This document shows, piece after piece, positions 44,477 through 52,072 of a DNA stretch of 64,000 nt (position 1 is the stretch's first letter; each line of letters starts with the position of its first letter). The notes under the pieces were generated by a model, which saw nothing but the letters and a program-made list of their open reading frames with translations, had not been told where the DNA came from and did no database searches. Both the position numbers and the translations under genes were made by a program. Source of the stretch: Arthrobacter sp. ZGTC131. Its GTDB lineage: Bacteria > Actinomycetota > Actinomycetes > Actinomycetales > Micrococcaceae. The stretch is from the NCBI RefSeq assembly GCF_002929275.1, contig NZ_PJIK01000017.1, positions 39,295-103,294 on the forward strand, in the 5' to 3' direction.

Positions 44477-44606
44477 ACGCGTACGCTACCGCCGGGGAAG
44501 GCGATGGGCAAAGGGAAATCCTGGCCGATGGACCAGGGGCCATGGCCTCGATTTCGCATGTGGAGCCTGCATCGGCTATCCTTGTAAAGTTGCTTTTGCA
44601 GCGGAT

Positions 44607-44683
<77 letters not shown>

Positions 44684-44686
44684 AAC

Positions 44687-44720
44687 AAAAGAGGGTCTCC
44701 CCACGGGGAGGCCCTCTTTT
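44687..44720 (+). terminator. Intrinsic terminator after tRNA-Pro
   Basis: A 16-bp stem (AAAAGAGGGTCTCCCC / GGGGAGGCCCTCTTTT, one G-U pair) begins four bases after the tRNA. It ends in TTTT on the plus strand and is also U-rich on the minus strand, so it may end transcription from both sides. Confidence 0.9.
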
Positions 44721-44740
44721 GCTCTTTGCTGCGGGCAGGC

Positions 44741-45085
44741 TCAGGGGCCCTGGTGGGTGATGTTCTGCCGTGCCTGCCCGTCCCCGAGCAGTGGCATCTG
44801 GATTCGGTTGGAGCCGTCGTCCGCCAGATAGTCGCCGCGGCTCTCGTACCCCTGGACCTGGTTCAGGTACCGGTGGCGAATCCGCAGGCCGAGAACGAAA
44901 AGTACCAGGGACTCGAGCAGCGCCGCGATGCCGATGATCCCCCAGACGAGAGTCCCGGCGTCGGCCGTTCCGCTAAGCACCTCGATGACCGATGCCCCGG
45001 CCACTGCGGCGACGATCAGCGACGTCCCCGCTATGGTCCACAGCAGGTACGCCCGCTGCAGCCCGCTGGCTTCGTGTCGGTTCAT
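44741..45085 (-). CDS. Small two-helix membrane protein
   Basis: 114 residues from ATG 45085 (AGAAGGGGC upstream). Two membrane helices (YLLWTIAGTSLIVAAVAGAS and WGIIGIAALLESLVLFVLGL) are followed by a polar tail (YLNQVQGYESRGDYLADDG). No family recognised. An in-frame extension to 45172 would run into the strong hairpin upstream and is not used. It is separated from the peptide gene by that hairpin, so it may be transcribed separately. Confidence 0.7.
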   Translation of the reverse strand: MNRHEASGLQRAYLLWTIAGTSLIVAAVAGASVIEVLSGTADAGTLVWGIIGIAALLESLVLFVLGLRIRHRYLNQVQGYESRGDYLADDGSNRIQMPLLGDGQARQNITHQGP

Positions 45086-45157
45086 GTGATGCCCCTTCTC
45101 TGGTCCGTTCTTGATCCCGGCCTCAGATCCGGGCGGTAACAACGTGGGGAAAAGGAA

Positions 45158-45196
45158 AGGGCCCCGGGACATGGTTCGCGCATGTCCCGGGGCCCT
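45158..45196. terminator. Strong hairpin terminator after the secreted-peptide gene
   Basis: A perfect 16-bp stem (AGGGCCCCGGGACATG / CATGTCCCGGGGCCCT) with a seven-base loop starts 19 bp past the peptide stop. On the minus strand it is followed by TTCCTTTTCCCC, a reasonable U-rich tail. It isolates the peptide transcript from the membrane-protein gene downstream. Confidence 0.85.
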
Positions 45197-45214
45197 GTTC
45201 CTGAGGAAAGCCTG

Positions 45215-45400
45215 CTACATAGGGTCAGGCCAGTTGCCGATGTTCATGTAGTTCGCGCTCATGGGGTCCGGCCAGTTGCCAATGGCAACAGTGGTCCCCG
45301 CGTGCTCAGCGGCGGGGCCAGCGGACAGAACGGCAGGGGCCGTGGCGGAGAATGCGAGGGCCCCGGCGAGTACGGCAGCGGCTGCAATCTTCTTCAACAT
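45215..45400 (-). CDS. Secreted peptide precursor with repeated IGNWPDPM (candidate pheromone)
   Basis: 61 residues. MLKK plus an Ala-rich hydrophobic core (IAAAAVLAGALAFSATAPAV) form a Sec signal peptide, with plausible cleavage after AVLSA near residue 26. The mature part of about 35 residues has no cysteine and ends with two exact copies of IGNWPDPM separated by SANYMN; the last copy is the very C-terminus. The DNA copies are 45218-45241 and 45260-45283. GAGGA lies six bases before the ATG, a TTGACA promoter lies upstream and a strong terminator follows, so this is a real transcription unit. It is divergent from an XRE-TPR regulator, the arrangement seen for RRNPP signal peptides. Pheromone function is inference. 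Confidence 0.78.
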   Translation of the reverse strand: MLKKIAAAAVLAGALAFSATAPAVLSAGPAAEHAGTTVAIGNWPDPMSANYMNIGNWPDPM

Positions 45401-45451
45401 GTGTGGTCCTCAATACGAGTCGGATTCGTTACAAAGTCAGCACTTTCCTTG

Positions 45452-45504
45452 TTGACATACATTGTAAAATGTTTTCCACAGGGCGTGTCAAGCATTGTGT
45501 ACAA
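45452..45504. promoter_or_regulatory. Shared promoter/operator between peptide and regulator genes
   Basis: Minus-strand promoter for the peptide gene: -35 TTGACA (45491-45486), 19-base spacer, -10 TACAAT (45466-45461). The 14-bp palindrome ACATT-GTAA-AATGT (45459-45472) covers that -10. A second palindrome TTGT-GT-ACAA lies at 45495-45504. CATTGT occurs at 45460 and 45493, 33 bp apart, about three helical turns. A TTGACA at 45452 on the plus strand and a TAAAAT (45465-45470) may serve the regulator gene. Confidence 0.65.
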
Positions 45505-45530
45505 GACGTGTCCGGAATAAGGAGGATCCC

Positions 45531-46793
45531 GTGGGTAATGGATTCGGGGAGAAGCTCCGAGCAGAGCGGCTCGAGCGCGGCCTCACCCAGGCGGAACTGG
45601 GCAAGGACCTCTATTCCCCCAGCTATATTTCCTTGCTGGAAACCGGCCGCAGGGAACCCACAGCAGACGTCATCGAGGAGCTCGCCCGCAGGCTTGAGCT
45701 CGCGCCGAAGGCACTTGAAGCCTGGAGCCAGCCCATCTCCGTCAGCGACGCCGAATACGTGCTGGCGGGGCTGTACGCCCGGCAGGCCTGGGACCTGCGT
45801 GACTATGCCCTCGCCGCCGAACATGCCGCCACGGCCGCGCGCATTGCCTTGGAAGGCAAAAACACCAGCGCCTGGTGGAACATGACCTACATGCAGGCCG
45901 AGTGCCTTATGAAGCAGGGCCAGCTGAAGGAATGCCAGAGAGTCATGGAGCACCTGCTGGAGCACCCCATGGCCACGGAGTCCGCTGGGCTGGGGGTCCG
46001 TGCCCGCCAGATGCTCGCTGCACTGTGCCACGGGCAGGGCCAGTTGAGCGCCGCCGTCGAGCATGCCCAGAAGGCCGTGGAACAGTGCGCGCAGCTGCCC
46101 AAGGGTTCCACGCTGATCATCGGCGCGCTCCGGGCGCTGATCGGCGCCCTGGCGGAAAGCGGCCGGCTGGATGAGGCCTGGAAGTACTGCCAGGACATGA
46201 ACGAGCAGATGGACGAGCACTCCATGTCCCAGCTGGCCGGCGAGGTGGCCTGGGTGATCGGGAACGTCGCGTTCATGCGGCACGACTACCCGGAAGGCAT
46301 CAAGCACCACGAGCGCGCGGCCAAGCTGCTCTCCCCCGCGAACGACATCGACCTCTGGGCCCGCTTCAACAAGGCGTCGGCCGCGGTCCGGCTTTCCTCG
46401 GGGATCGTCGAACCCGAAACCCTGTCAGCCATCGAACGCGCCGAACTCGCGCTGTCCATCGTGGGCGGCAACAAGACGGACCAGCTCGAGGTGGCCTTCA
46501 TCCGCGCCCGCTGGCTCTATCTCACCGGCGACATCGTGGCGGCAGTGCAGAAGCTGCGGGAGATCCATGCCGAGCGCGCCGCCCTGGCCAAGCACACGGC
46601 CGGCGAAGTGTCGCTGCTCCTGGGCAAGTCGCTCAAGGCAGCGGGCGAATCCGAGGAGGCGCTGGTCCTCCTCGAAGAGGCGCAGAAGGAGTTCAGCGCC
46701 GCCGGTGCGCAGGACCGCGTGCAGCAGGCCCTCGACGCCATGCTGGAGATCCGGCTCGCGCAGCGCCGGGCCGCCGCGGCCGAAGCAAGCTAG
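45531..46793 (+). CDS. XRE-family HTH regulator with C-terminal TPR domain (RRNPP-like)
   Basis: 420 residues from GTG 45531, fixed by AAGGAGG six to seven bases upstream. Residues 3-58 are an XRE helix-turn-helix (LRAERLERGLTQAELGKDLY, SPSYISLLETGRREP). The remaining 350 residues are helical tetratricopeptide-like repeats (AWWNMTYMQAECLMKQGQLK, RLDEAWKYCQDMNEQM, EVAWVIGNVAFMRHDYPEGI, VSLLLGKSLKAAGESEEALV). HTH plus a TPR array of this size is the layout of Rgg/PlcR/PrgX/NprR receptors that bind imported signal peptides. The divergent gene encodes a secreted repeat peptide. Peptide binding and the target genes are inferred. Confidence 0.88.
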   Translation: MGNGFGEKLRAERLERGLTQAELGKDLYSPSYISLLETGRREPTADVIEELARRLELAPKALEAWSQPISVSDAEYVLAGLYARQAWDLRDYALAAEHAATAARIALEGKNTSAWWNMTYMQAECLMKQGQLKECQRVMEHLLEHPMATESAGLGVRARQMLAALCHGQGQLSAAVEHAQKAVEQCAQLPKGSTLIIGALRALIGALAESGRLDEAWKYCQDMNEQMDEHSMSQLAGEVAWVIGNVAFMRHDYPEGIKHHERAAKLLSPANDIDLWARFNKASAAVRLSSGIVEPETLSAIERAELALSIVGGNKTDQLEVAFIRARWLYLTGDIVAAVQKLREIHAERAALAKHTAGEVSLLLGKSLKAAGESEEALVLLEEAQKEFSAAGAQDRVQQALDAMLEIRLAQRRAAAAEAS

Positions 46794-46801
46794 AAGAACG
46801 G

Positions 46802-46840
46802 AAGAGGCGCCCCCGGAACAGATCCCGGCGGGCGCCTCTT
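46802..46840. terminator. Bidirectional terminator between the regulator gene and purC
   Basis: An 11-bp stem AAGAGGCGCCC / GGGCGCCTCTT with an inner CCGG/CCGG pairing, followed by TTCG on the plus strand and by a U-rich run on the minus strand. It sits between convergent genes. Confidence 0.8.
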
Positions 46841-46872
46841 TTCGTGAGCTTCGTGAACTGGGTGAGCGTCAG

Positions 46873-47832
46873 CTAGCTGAAGGTCCGGCCGGTCAGCTTC
46901 TCGAACGCCTCGACGTAGCGGGCACGGGTGCGCTCCACGACGTCCGCGGGCAGGGCCGGAGGAGGCGTGTCCGAGGCCTTGTCCCAGCCGGACTCGGCCG
47001 AGGTCAGCCAGTCACGGACATACTGCTTGTCGTAGGAGGGCTGGGCCTTCCCGGGCTCGTAGGTTGCGGCGTCCCAGAATCGCGAGGAGTCGGGTGTCAG
47101 GACCTCATCGCCCAGCGTGATGGCGCCGGTCACCACGTCGTAGCCGAACTCCACCTTGGTGTCCGCGAGGATGATGCCGCGGTCGCGGGCCGTCCGCTCG
47201 GCCTTGGTGTAGATCTCCAGGGTCAGTTCACTCAGGCGCCCCGCGATGTCATCGCCCACCATGGACGCGACGGCGTCGTAGGTGATGTTTTCGTCGTGCT
47301 CGCCCACCTCGGCCTTGGCCGACGGCGTGAAGATGGCCTTCTCCAGGCGGGAGCCGTCCACCAGCCCCGCCGGCAGGGGGATGCTGCACACTGTGCCGGA
47401 CTGCCGGTATTCCACGAGGCCGGACCCGGTGAGGTAGCCGCGGGCAATGCATTCGACCGGGAACATCTCAAGCTTCTTGCAGATCATGGCCCGGCCCTCA
47501 ACGGCGGCGGGCACCCCGTCTTCCACCGTGGAGGCAAGGACGTGGTGCCCGACGTCCAGCTGGTCGAACCACCAGAGGCTCAACTGGGTCAGGATGCGGC
47601 CCTTGTCCGGAATTTCGCTGCTGAGCACATGGTCGTAGGCGCTGATGCGGTCGCTCGCCACCACCAGCACGCAGTCCTGCCCGAACTGCTCGCTGACGGA
47701 CTCGTCGACTGGTTCGTACAGATCGCGGACCTTGCCCGAGTAGACGTGGTTCCAGCCCGGGAGTGCCGGGGGCACGGTGTCCAGTCCCCGCCTCGGCTCG
47801 CTGCTGTTGCTCTCACGTTCAGCCACTGTCAT
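46873..47832 (-). CDS. purC: SAICAR synthase
   Basis: 319 residues. Family motifs GKVRDLYEP near the N-terminus, VASDRISAYD, ARGYLTGSGLVEY and LADTKVEFGYD. It ligates aspartate to CAIR in purine synthesis, using ATP, in the cytosol. Its ATG overlaps the purD stop, so the two are coupled. Confidence 0.96.
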   Translation of the reverse strand: MTVAERESNSSEPRRGLDTVPPALPGWNHVYSGKVRDLYEPVDESVSEQFGQDCVLVVASDRISAYDHVLSSEIPDKGRILTQLSLWWFDQLDVGHHVLASTVEDGVPAAVEGRAMICKKLEMFPVECIARGYLTGSGLVEYRQSGTVCSIPLPAGLVDGSRLEKAIFTPSAKAEVGEHDENITYDAVASMVGDDIAGRLSELTLEIYTKAERTARDRGIILADTKVEFGYDVVTGAITLGDEVLTPDSSRFWDAATYEPGKAQPSYDKQYVRDWLTSAESGWDKASDTPPPALPADVVERTRARYVEAFEKLTGRTFS

Positions 47833-49160
47833 CCCTTTTCTTTAGGAGTGGAGCCGGCCTTGGCAGCCGACGCGGCGGCGGCACCTGAGGCCACCTTGAT
47901 TTCACCGCGGGCGGCCTTGCCGCCGATGTCTGAACGGAACTGGGCGCCTTCCAGCTGAACCAGCTCCACGCCGTCGTACGCCTTTTCCCGGGCCTCGACG
48001 AGGTCCGAGCCCAGCGCCACCACGGCGAGCACGCGGCCGCCGGCGGAAACCACCTTGCCTTCGTCATCGAGCCTGGTCCCGGCGTGGATCACGTGGACGC
48101 CGTCCAGCTCGTCCACTTTCTTGAGGCCGCGGATGCGGTCGCCGGTCCGCGGGGTGTCGGGGTAGTTTTCGGAGGCAACGACGACGGCGACTGCCGTTTC
48201 CTTGGACCAGCGCAGCTCTTCCGCCTTGTCCAGTTCGCCCTTGGCGGCTGCCAGGAGCAGGGAACCAAGGGGCGTCTTGAGCCGGGCCAGGACGGCCTGG
48301 GTTTCGGGATCGCCGAACCGGACGTTGAATTCGATGACGCGGGTGCCGCGGGACGTCAGTGCGAGGCCGACGAACAGGACGCCCACGAAGGGGGTGCCGC
48401 GGTGGGCCATCTCGTTCACGGTGGGCTGGGCCACGCGGTCGATGACTTCCTGGACGAGGCCCTCCGGGGCCCACTCCAGCGGCGTGTAGGCGCCCATGCC
48501 GCCGGTGTTGGGGCCTTCGTCGTCGTCGTAGATGCGCTTGAAGTCCTGGGCCGGGGACAGTGCGACCGTGTTGCGGCCGTCGCAGAGGACGAACACGGAA
48601 ACCTCGGGTCCGTCCAGGAATTCCTCGATCACCACGGTCCCGCCGGCGTCGAAGCAGCTCTGTGCGTGCGCGAGGGCATCGTCGCGGTTGTTCGTGACCA
48701 CTACGCCCTTGCCCGCGGCCAGGCCGTCATCCTTGACGACGTAGGGTGCGCCGAAGGTGTCCAGGGCCGCTGCGGCTTCCTCGGCGTTGCCCGCCACGAG
48801 CGCCATGGCGGTGGGCACGCCGGCTTCGGCCATGATCTGCTTGGCAAAGGCCTTGGAGGCCTCGAGCTGGGCGGCCGCCTTGCTGGGGCCGAACACGGGA
48901 ATGCCCGCTGCGCGGACGGCGTCGGAGACCCCCGCGGCGAGGGGCGCCTCCGGGCCTACGACCACCAGATCGACGTCAAGCCGGGTGGCGAGCGCCGCCA
49001 CCGCATCGGGGTCGTTCGCGTCAATGGCGTGCGTGGGGACAAGCTTGCTGATGCCGGCGTTGCCCGGAGCCGCGTGGACTTCGGAAACGTTGGGGTCTGC
49101 AAGGAGGGAGCGGACAATGGCGTGTTCGCGGCCGCCGGGGCCAATGACGAGTACCTTCAC
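47829..49160 (-). CDS. purD: Phosphoribosylamine-glycine ligase
   Basis: 443 residues from GTG 49160, which gives the family start VKVLVIGPGGREHA; a TTG nine bases earlier is an alternative. ATP-grasp features include PYVVKDDGLAAGKGVVV, NTGGMGAYTP and IEFNVRFGDPETQ. The C-terminus has a 20-residue Ala/Lys-rich tail (GAAAASAAKAGSTPKEKG). It makes GAR in purine synthesis. It leads the purD-purC operon. Confidence 0.95.
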   Translation of the reverse strand: MKVLVIGPGGREHAIVRSLLADPNVSEVHAAPGNAGISKLVPTHAIDANDPDAVAALATRLDVDLVVVGPEAPLAAGVSDAVRAAGIPVFGPSKAAAQLEASKAFAKQIMAEAGVPTAMALVAGNAEEAAAALDTFGAPYVVKDDGLAAGKGVVVTNNRDDALAHAQSCFDAGGTVVIEEFLDGPEVSVFVLCDGRNTVALSPAQDFKRIYDDDEGPNTGGMGAYTPLEWAPEGLVQEVIDRVAQPTVNEMAHRGTPFVGVLFVGLALTSRGTRVIEFNVRFGDPETQAVLARLKTPLGSLLLAAAKGELDKAEELRWSKETAVAVVVASENYPDTPRTGDRIRGLKKVDELDGVHVIHAGTRLDDEGKVVSAGGRVLAVVALGSDLVEAREKAYDGVELVQLEGAQFRSDIGGKAARGEIKVASGAAAASAAKAGSTPKEKG

Positions 49161-49328
49161 AGTCTCCAAGCGTACTTTGTGGACAGCGCTGGCTCCTAAG
49201 CTGTGTCGGACCCCGGACGGCGGACCCCGGCCCCTGCCCGCTGCACTGCCGGCGGCCCGGCTGGCGGCCCGCCCACCGTTTCCGCCGCCGGGAACAATCC
49301 CCCGGACCCGCCGCTACGAACCCCGGTC

Positions 49329-50906
49329 ATGAAGAAGCTCACGAAGTGGCTCAAGGGCCCGGCCCCGTTGGCGGCGCTGGCCGGCGTGGCGGCTGCCGCC
49401 GTCGTACTTTCCGTTGCGGAACTGATCGGCGCGTTCTTTACGGCGCGGGCCACCCCGCTGATCGCGCTGGGCTCAACGTTCATCGACTTCACCCCGCCGT
49501 GGCTGAAGGACTTTGCGATCGCCACGTTCGGCACCAATGACAAGGCCGCACTGTTCGTGGGCATGGGCCTGACCATTTTCCTGCTGGCCTGCGTGCTGGG
49601 CGTGGTGGCCTACCGGAAGTGGGCACTGGGCGTGGCCGGAGTGCTGCTGATGGGCGCCATCATCGTGGCCAGCGTGGTGACCCGTGCGAGCGTCAAGCCG
49701 GTGGATGCCGTGCCCACGCTCCTCGGAACCGTGGCCGGGCTCATCGTGCTGCGGCTCCTGGTCTCCAGGGTGTGGCGGCTGCAGTCCTTTCCCGATGCTC
49801 CGGCTGACGTCGGGGCAAAGGCGCCCGCCCGGCCGGCAACGACCCGGCGTGCCTTCTTCGCCGCAACCGGCCTGACCGCCGCGGCCGCGGGGGTCGCCGC
49901 GACCGGGGGCCGTTTGCTGAGCGCTGCCCGCAGCAACGTGGCGCAGGCCCGGGGGTCGCTCAGGCTTCCGTCGCCGGGCAAGGCAGCGGCTGCCGTTCCC
50001 GCCGGTGTGCAGTCCGCGGCGCCCGGCGTCACACCGTGGCTGACGCCCAACGGCGACTTCTACCGGATCGATACGGCCCTCAGTGTTCCCGAAATCAACG
50101 CCGACGAGTGGGAACTGCGCGTGCACGGCCTGGTGGAGCAGGAGGTCCGGCTGACGTTCCAGGACCTGCTCGACGCCGAGCTGATCGAGTCGCATGTGAC
50201 CCTCACCTGTGTCTCCAACCCCGTGGGCGGCAGCCTCGCCGGCAACGCTAAATGGCTCGGGCTGCCCATCCGCGAAGTCCTCAAGCGTGCCCGGCCCAAG
50301 GAAGGCGCGGACATGGTGCTCTCCACGTCAATCGACGGGTTCAGCGCGTCCACTCCGCTGGAGGTCCTGCAGGATGACCGCGACGCCATGCTTGCCATCG
50401 GCATGAACGGCGAGCCGCTCCCGTTGGAACACGGCTACCCCGTCCGCATGGTGGTGCCCGGGCTGTACGGCTTCGTCTCCGCCACCAAGTGGGTGGTGGA
50501 CCTCGAAGTGACCCGTTTTGCGGACAGCAAGGCCTACTGGACTCAGCGGGGCTGGTCCGAGCGCGGCCCCATCAAGACGATGGCCCGGGTGGAAGTCCCC
50601 AAATCCTTCGCTGTGGTGCCCGCCGGGCGGGTGGCGATCGGCGGAACTGCCTGGGCCCAGACAAGGGGCATCACCAAAGTGGAGGTCCAGATCGACGGCG
50701 CCGACTGGGCCCCGGCCGTGCTGTCCGAAGAGGCCTCCGTGGTCACGTGGCGGCAGTGGTCCTTCGACTGGGACGCCAAGCCTGGCCCGCACTACATCAA
50801 GGTGCGTGCCACGGACGGCACCGGCGAGGTGCAGACGGAGAAAAGGGCGGACCCGGTGCCGGACGGTGCCTCCGGTTGGCAGTCCGTCATGATCACGGTG
50901 GAGTAG
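49329..50906 (+). CDS. Membrane-anchored sulfite-oxidase-fold molybdoprotein with internal twin arginine
   Basis: About 525 residues from ATG 49329; a GTG at 49203 would add a disordered 42-residue leader, and neither has a good ribosome-binding site. Four membrane helices occupy residues 10-150. A twin arginine at 173-174 (TTRRAFFAATGLTAAAAG) begins a fifth helix. The extracytoplasmic part is an oxidoreductase molybdopterin domain with the Cys molybdenum ligand (VTLTCVSNPVGG), then a Mo-cofactor dimerisation domain. The layout suggests Sec insertion of the first helices and Tat export of the folded molybdoprotein. Substrate unknown. Confidence 0.88.
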   Translation: MKKLTKWLKGPAPLAALAGVAAAAVVLSVAELIGAFFTARATPLIALGSTFIDFTPPWLKDFAIATFGTNDKAALFVGMGLTIFLLACVLGVVAYRKWALGVAGVLLMGAIIVASVVTRASVKPVDAVPTLLGTVAGLIVLRLLVSRVWRLQSFPDAPADVGAKAPARPATTRRAFFAATGLTAAAAGVAATGGRLLSAARSNVAQARGSLRLPSPGKAAAAVPAGVQSAAPGVTPWLTPNGDFYRIDTALSVPEINADEWELRVHGLVEQEVRLTFQDLLDAELIESHVTLTCVSNPVGGSLAGNAKWLGLPIREVLKRARPKEGADMVLSTSIDGFSASTPLEVLQDDRDAMLAIGMNGEPLPLEHGYPVRMVVPGLYGFVSATKWVVDLEVTRFADSKAYWTQRGWSERGPIKTMARVEVPKSFAVVPAGRVAIGGTAWAQTRGITKVEVQIDGADWAPAVLSEEASVVTWRQWSFDWDAKPGPHYIKVRATDGTGEVQTEKRADPVPDGASGWQSVMITVE

Positions 50907-50964
50907 GGCGGACCGGCCCCGTGGGGGTCCCGGGAATGCGAATCCGGCACCATAGACTTGGGCT

Positions 50965-51981
50965 ATGCCACTACATTCGCATGCCACGTTCACTGTGGAG
51001 TCCGCCGTCGAACTAGCGGTCGTTGAACGGAGCGGATTCGTCGAATCCCGGCACATCGGAGCAGCAGTGGTCCTCGCCGCGGACGGCATGGTGGTCACGC
51101 AACTCGGTGATATCACCACGCCGATTCTTGCCCGCTCCACGCTGAAGCCCCTGCAGGCCCTCGCGGCCATGCAGTCCGGCGTTCCGCTGCGGGGCGCCCA
51201 GGTGGCGCTGGCCTGCGCCTCCCACACCGGCTCACTGGATCACATGGACGTGGTGGAAGGCATGCTGAAAGCCGCCGGCGTCAAGGAAGAGCAGCTTCAG
51301 TGCCCTGCCGCCTGGCCGCAGGACGAAACAGCCCGCACCTGGCTGACCCGCTCCGAGAAGGGAAAGTCACGGCTGGCCTTCAACTGCTCCGGCAAGCACG
51401 CTGCCTTCCTCTGGGCCTGCACGGAAAACGGCTGGGACACGCACAGCTACCTGGAGCCCAACCATCCGCTGCAGCAGCGCATCCGCACCGTGATCGAAGA
51501 GTATTCGGGCGAGCAGATCGCGCACCTGGGCATCGACGGCTGCGGCGCCCCCGTGGCCGCCATTTCCCTGACCGGCCTGGCCCACGCCTACTCCAAACTG
51601 GCGAAGGCGCCCGGCGACAAGAACTCCAACGCCCGGGCGGCCACGATCGCCACCTCGATGCTGGACTACCCGTGGGCCGTGCAGGGCCGGGGCGAAGCAA
51701 ACACCATTGTGATGGAGGAGCTGGACGTCATTGCCAAGATCGGCGCCGAGGGGCTCCTGGTAATGGCAACGACGCAGGGCGTCTCGGTGGCGGTGAAGGT
51801 GCTGGACGGAAACCTGCGCGCCACCTCCCTGATCGGCCTAACCCTGCTGGCTGCCGCCGGCGCCGTGGATATTCCAGGCGTGTCCAGTGTGCTGGAAAAG
51901 GTGGTTGAGCCGGTCCTGGGCGGCGGCCGGCCGGTGGGCAGGATCCGCCTGGGGCACGCGGTTTCGGCCCTGCTGGACTAA
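50965..51981 (+). CDS. Asparaginase (AsnA-like, asparaginase II family)
   Basis: 338 residues matching the actinobacterial/rhizobial asparaginase II group: ESRHIGAAVVLAADG, STLKPLQALA, ACASHTGS, FNCSGKHAAFL and GIDGCGAPV. These contain the Ser-Lys and Cys pairs reported for the class 3 (Rhizobium etli-type) enzymes. It hydrolyses asparagine to aspartate and ammonia, probably in the cytosol. No signal peptide. Confidence 0.9.
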   Translation: MPLHSHATFTVESAVELAVVERSGFVESRHIGAAVVLAADGMVVTQLGDITTPILARSTLKPLQALAAMQSGVPLRGAQVALACASHTGSLDHMDVVEGMLKAAGVKEEQLQCPAAWPQDETARTWLTRSEKGKSRLAFNCSGKHAAFLWACTENGWDTHSYLEPNHPLQQRIRTVIEEYSGEQIAHLGIDGCGAPVAAISLTGLAHAYSKLAKAPGDKNSNARAATIATSMLDYPWAVQGRGEANTIVMEELDVIAKIGAEGLLVMATTQGVSVAVKVLDGNLRATSLIGLTLLAAAGAVDIPGVSSVLEKVVEPVLGGGRPVGRIRLGHAVSALLD

Positions 51982-52028
51982 GCCCAGCGCCTGCACCGCC
52001 CCCGCGGACCCTGCCCCGCCGGCTGTCC

Positions 52029-52062
52029 GACCGCCGCGCTGAAGCGACCGCCGCGCTGAAGC
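52029..52062. repeat. 17-bp tandem duplication
   Basis: GACCGCCGCGCTGAAGC occurs twice head to tail in the short gap between the convergent asparaginase and nucleotide-sugar dehydrogenase genes. Confidence 0.8.
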
Positions 52063-52072
52063 CGGCGCCGCC

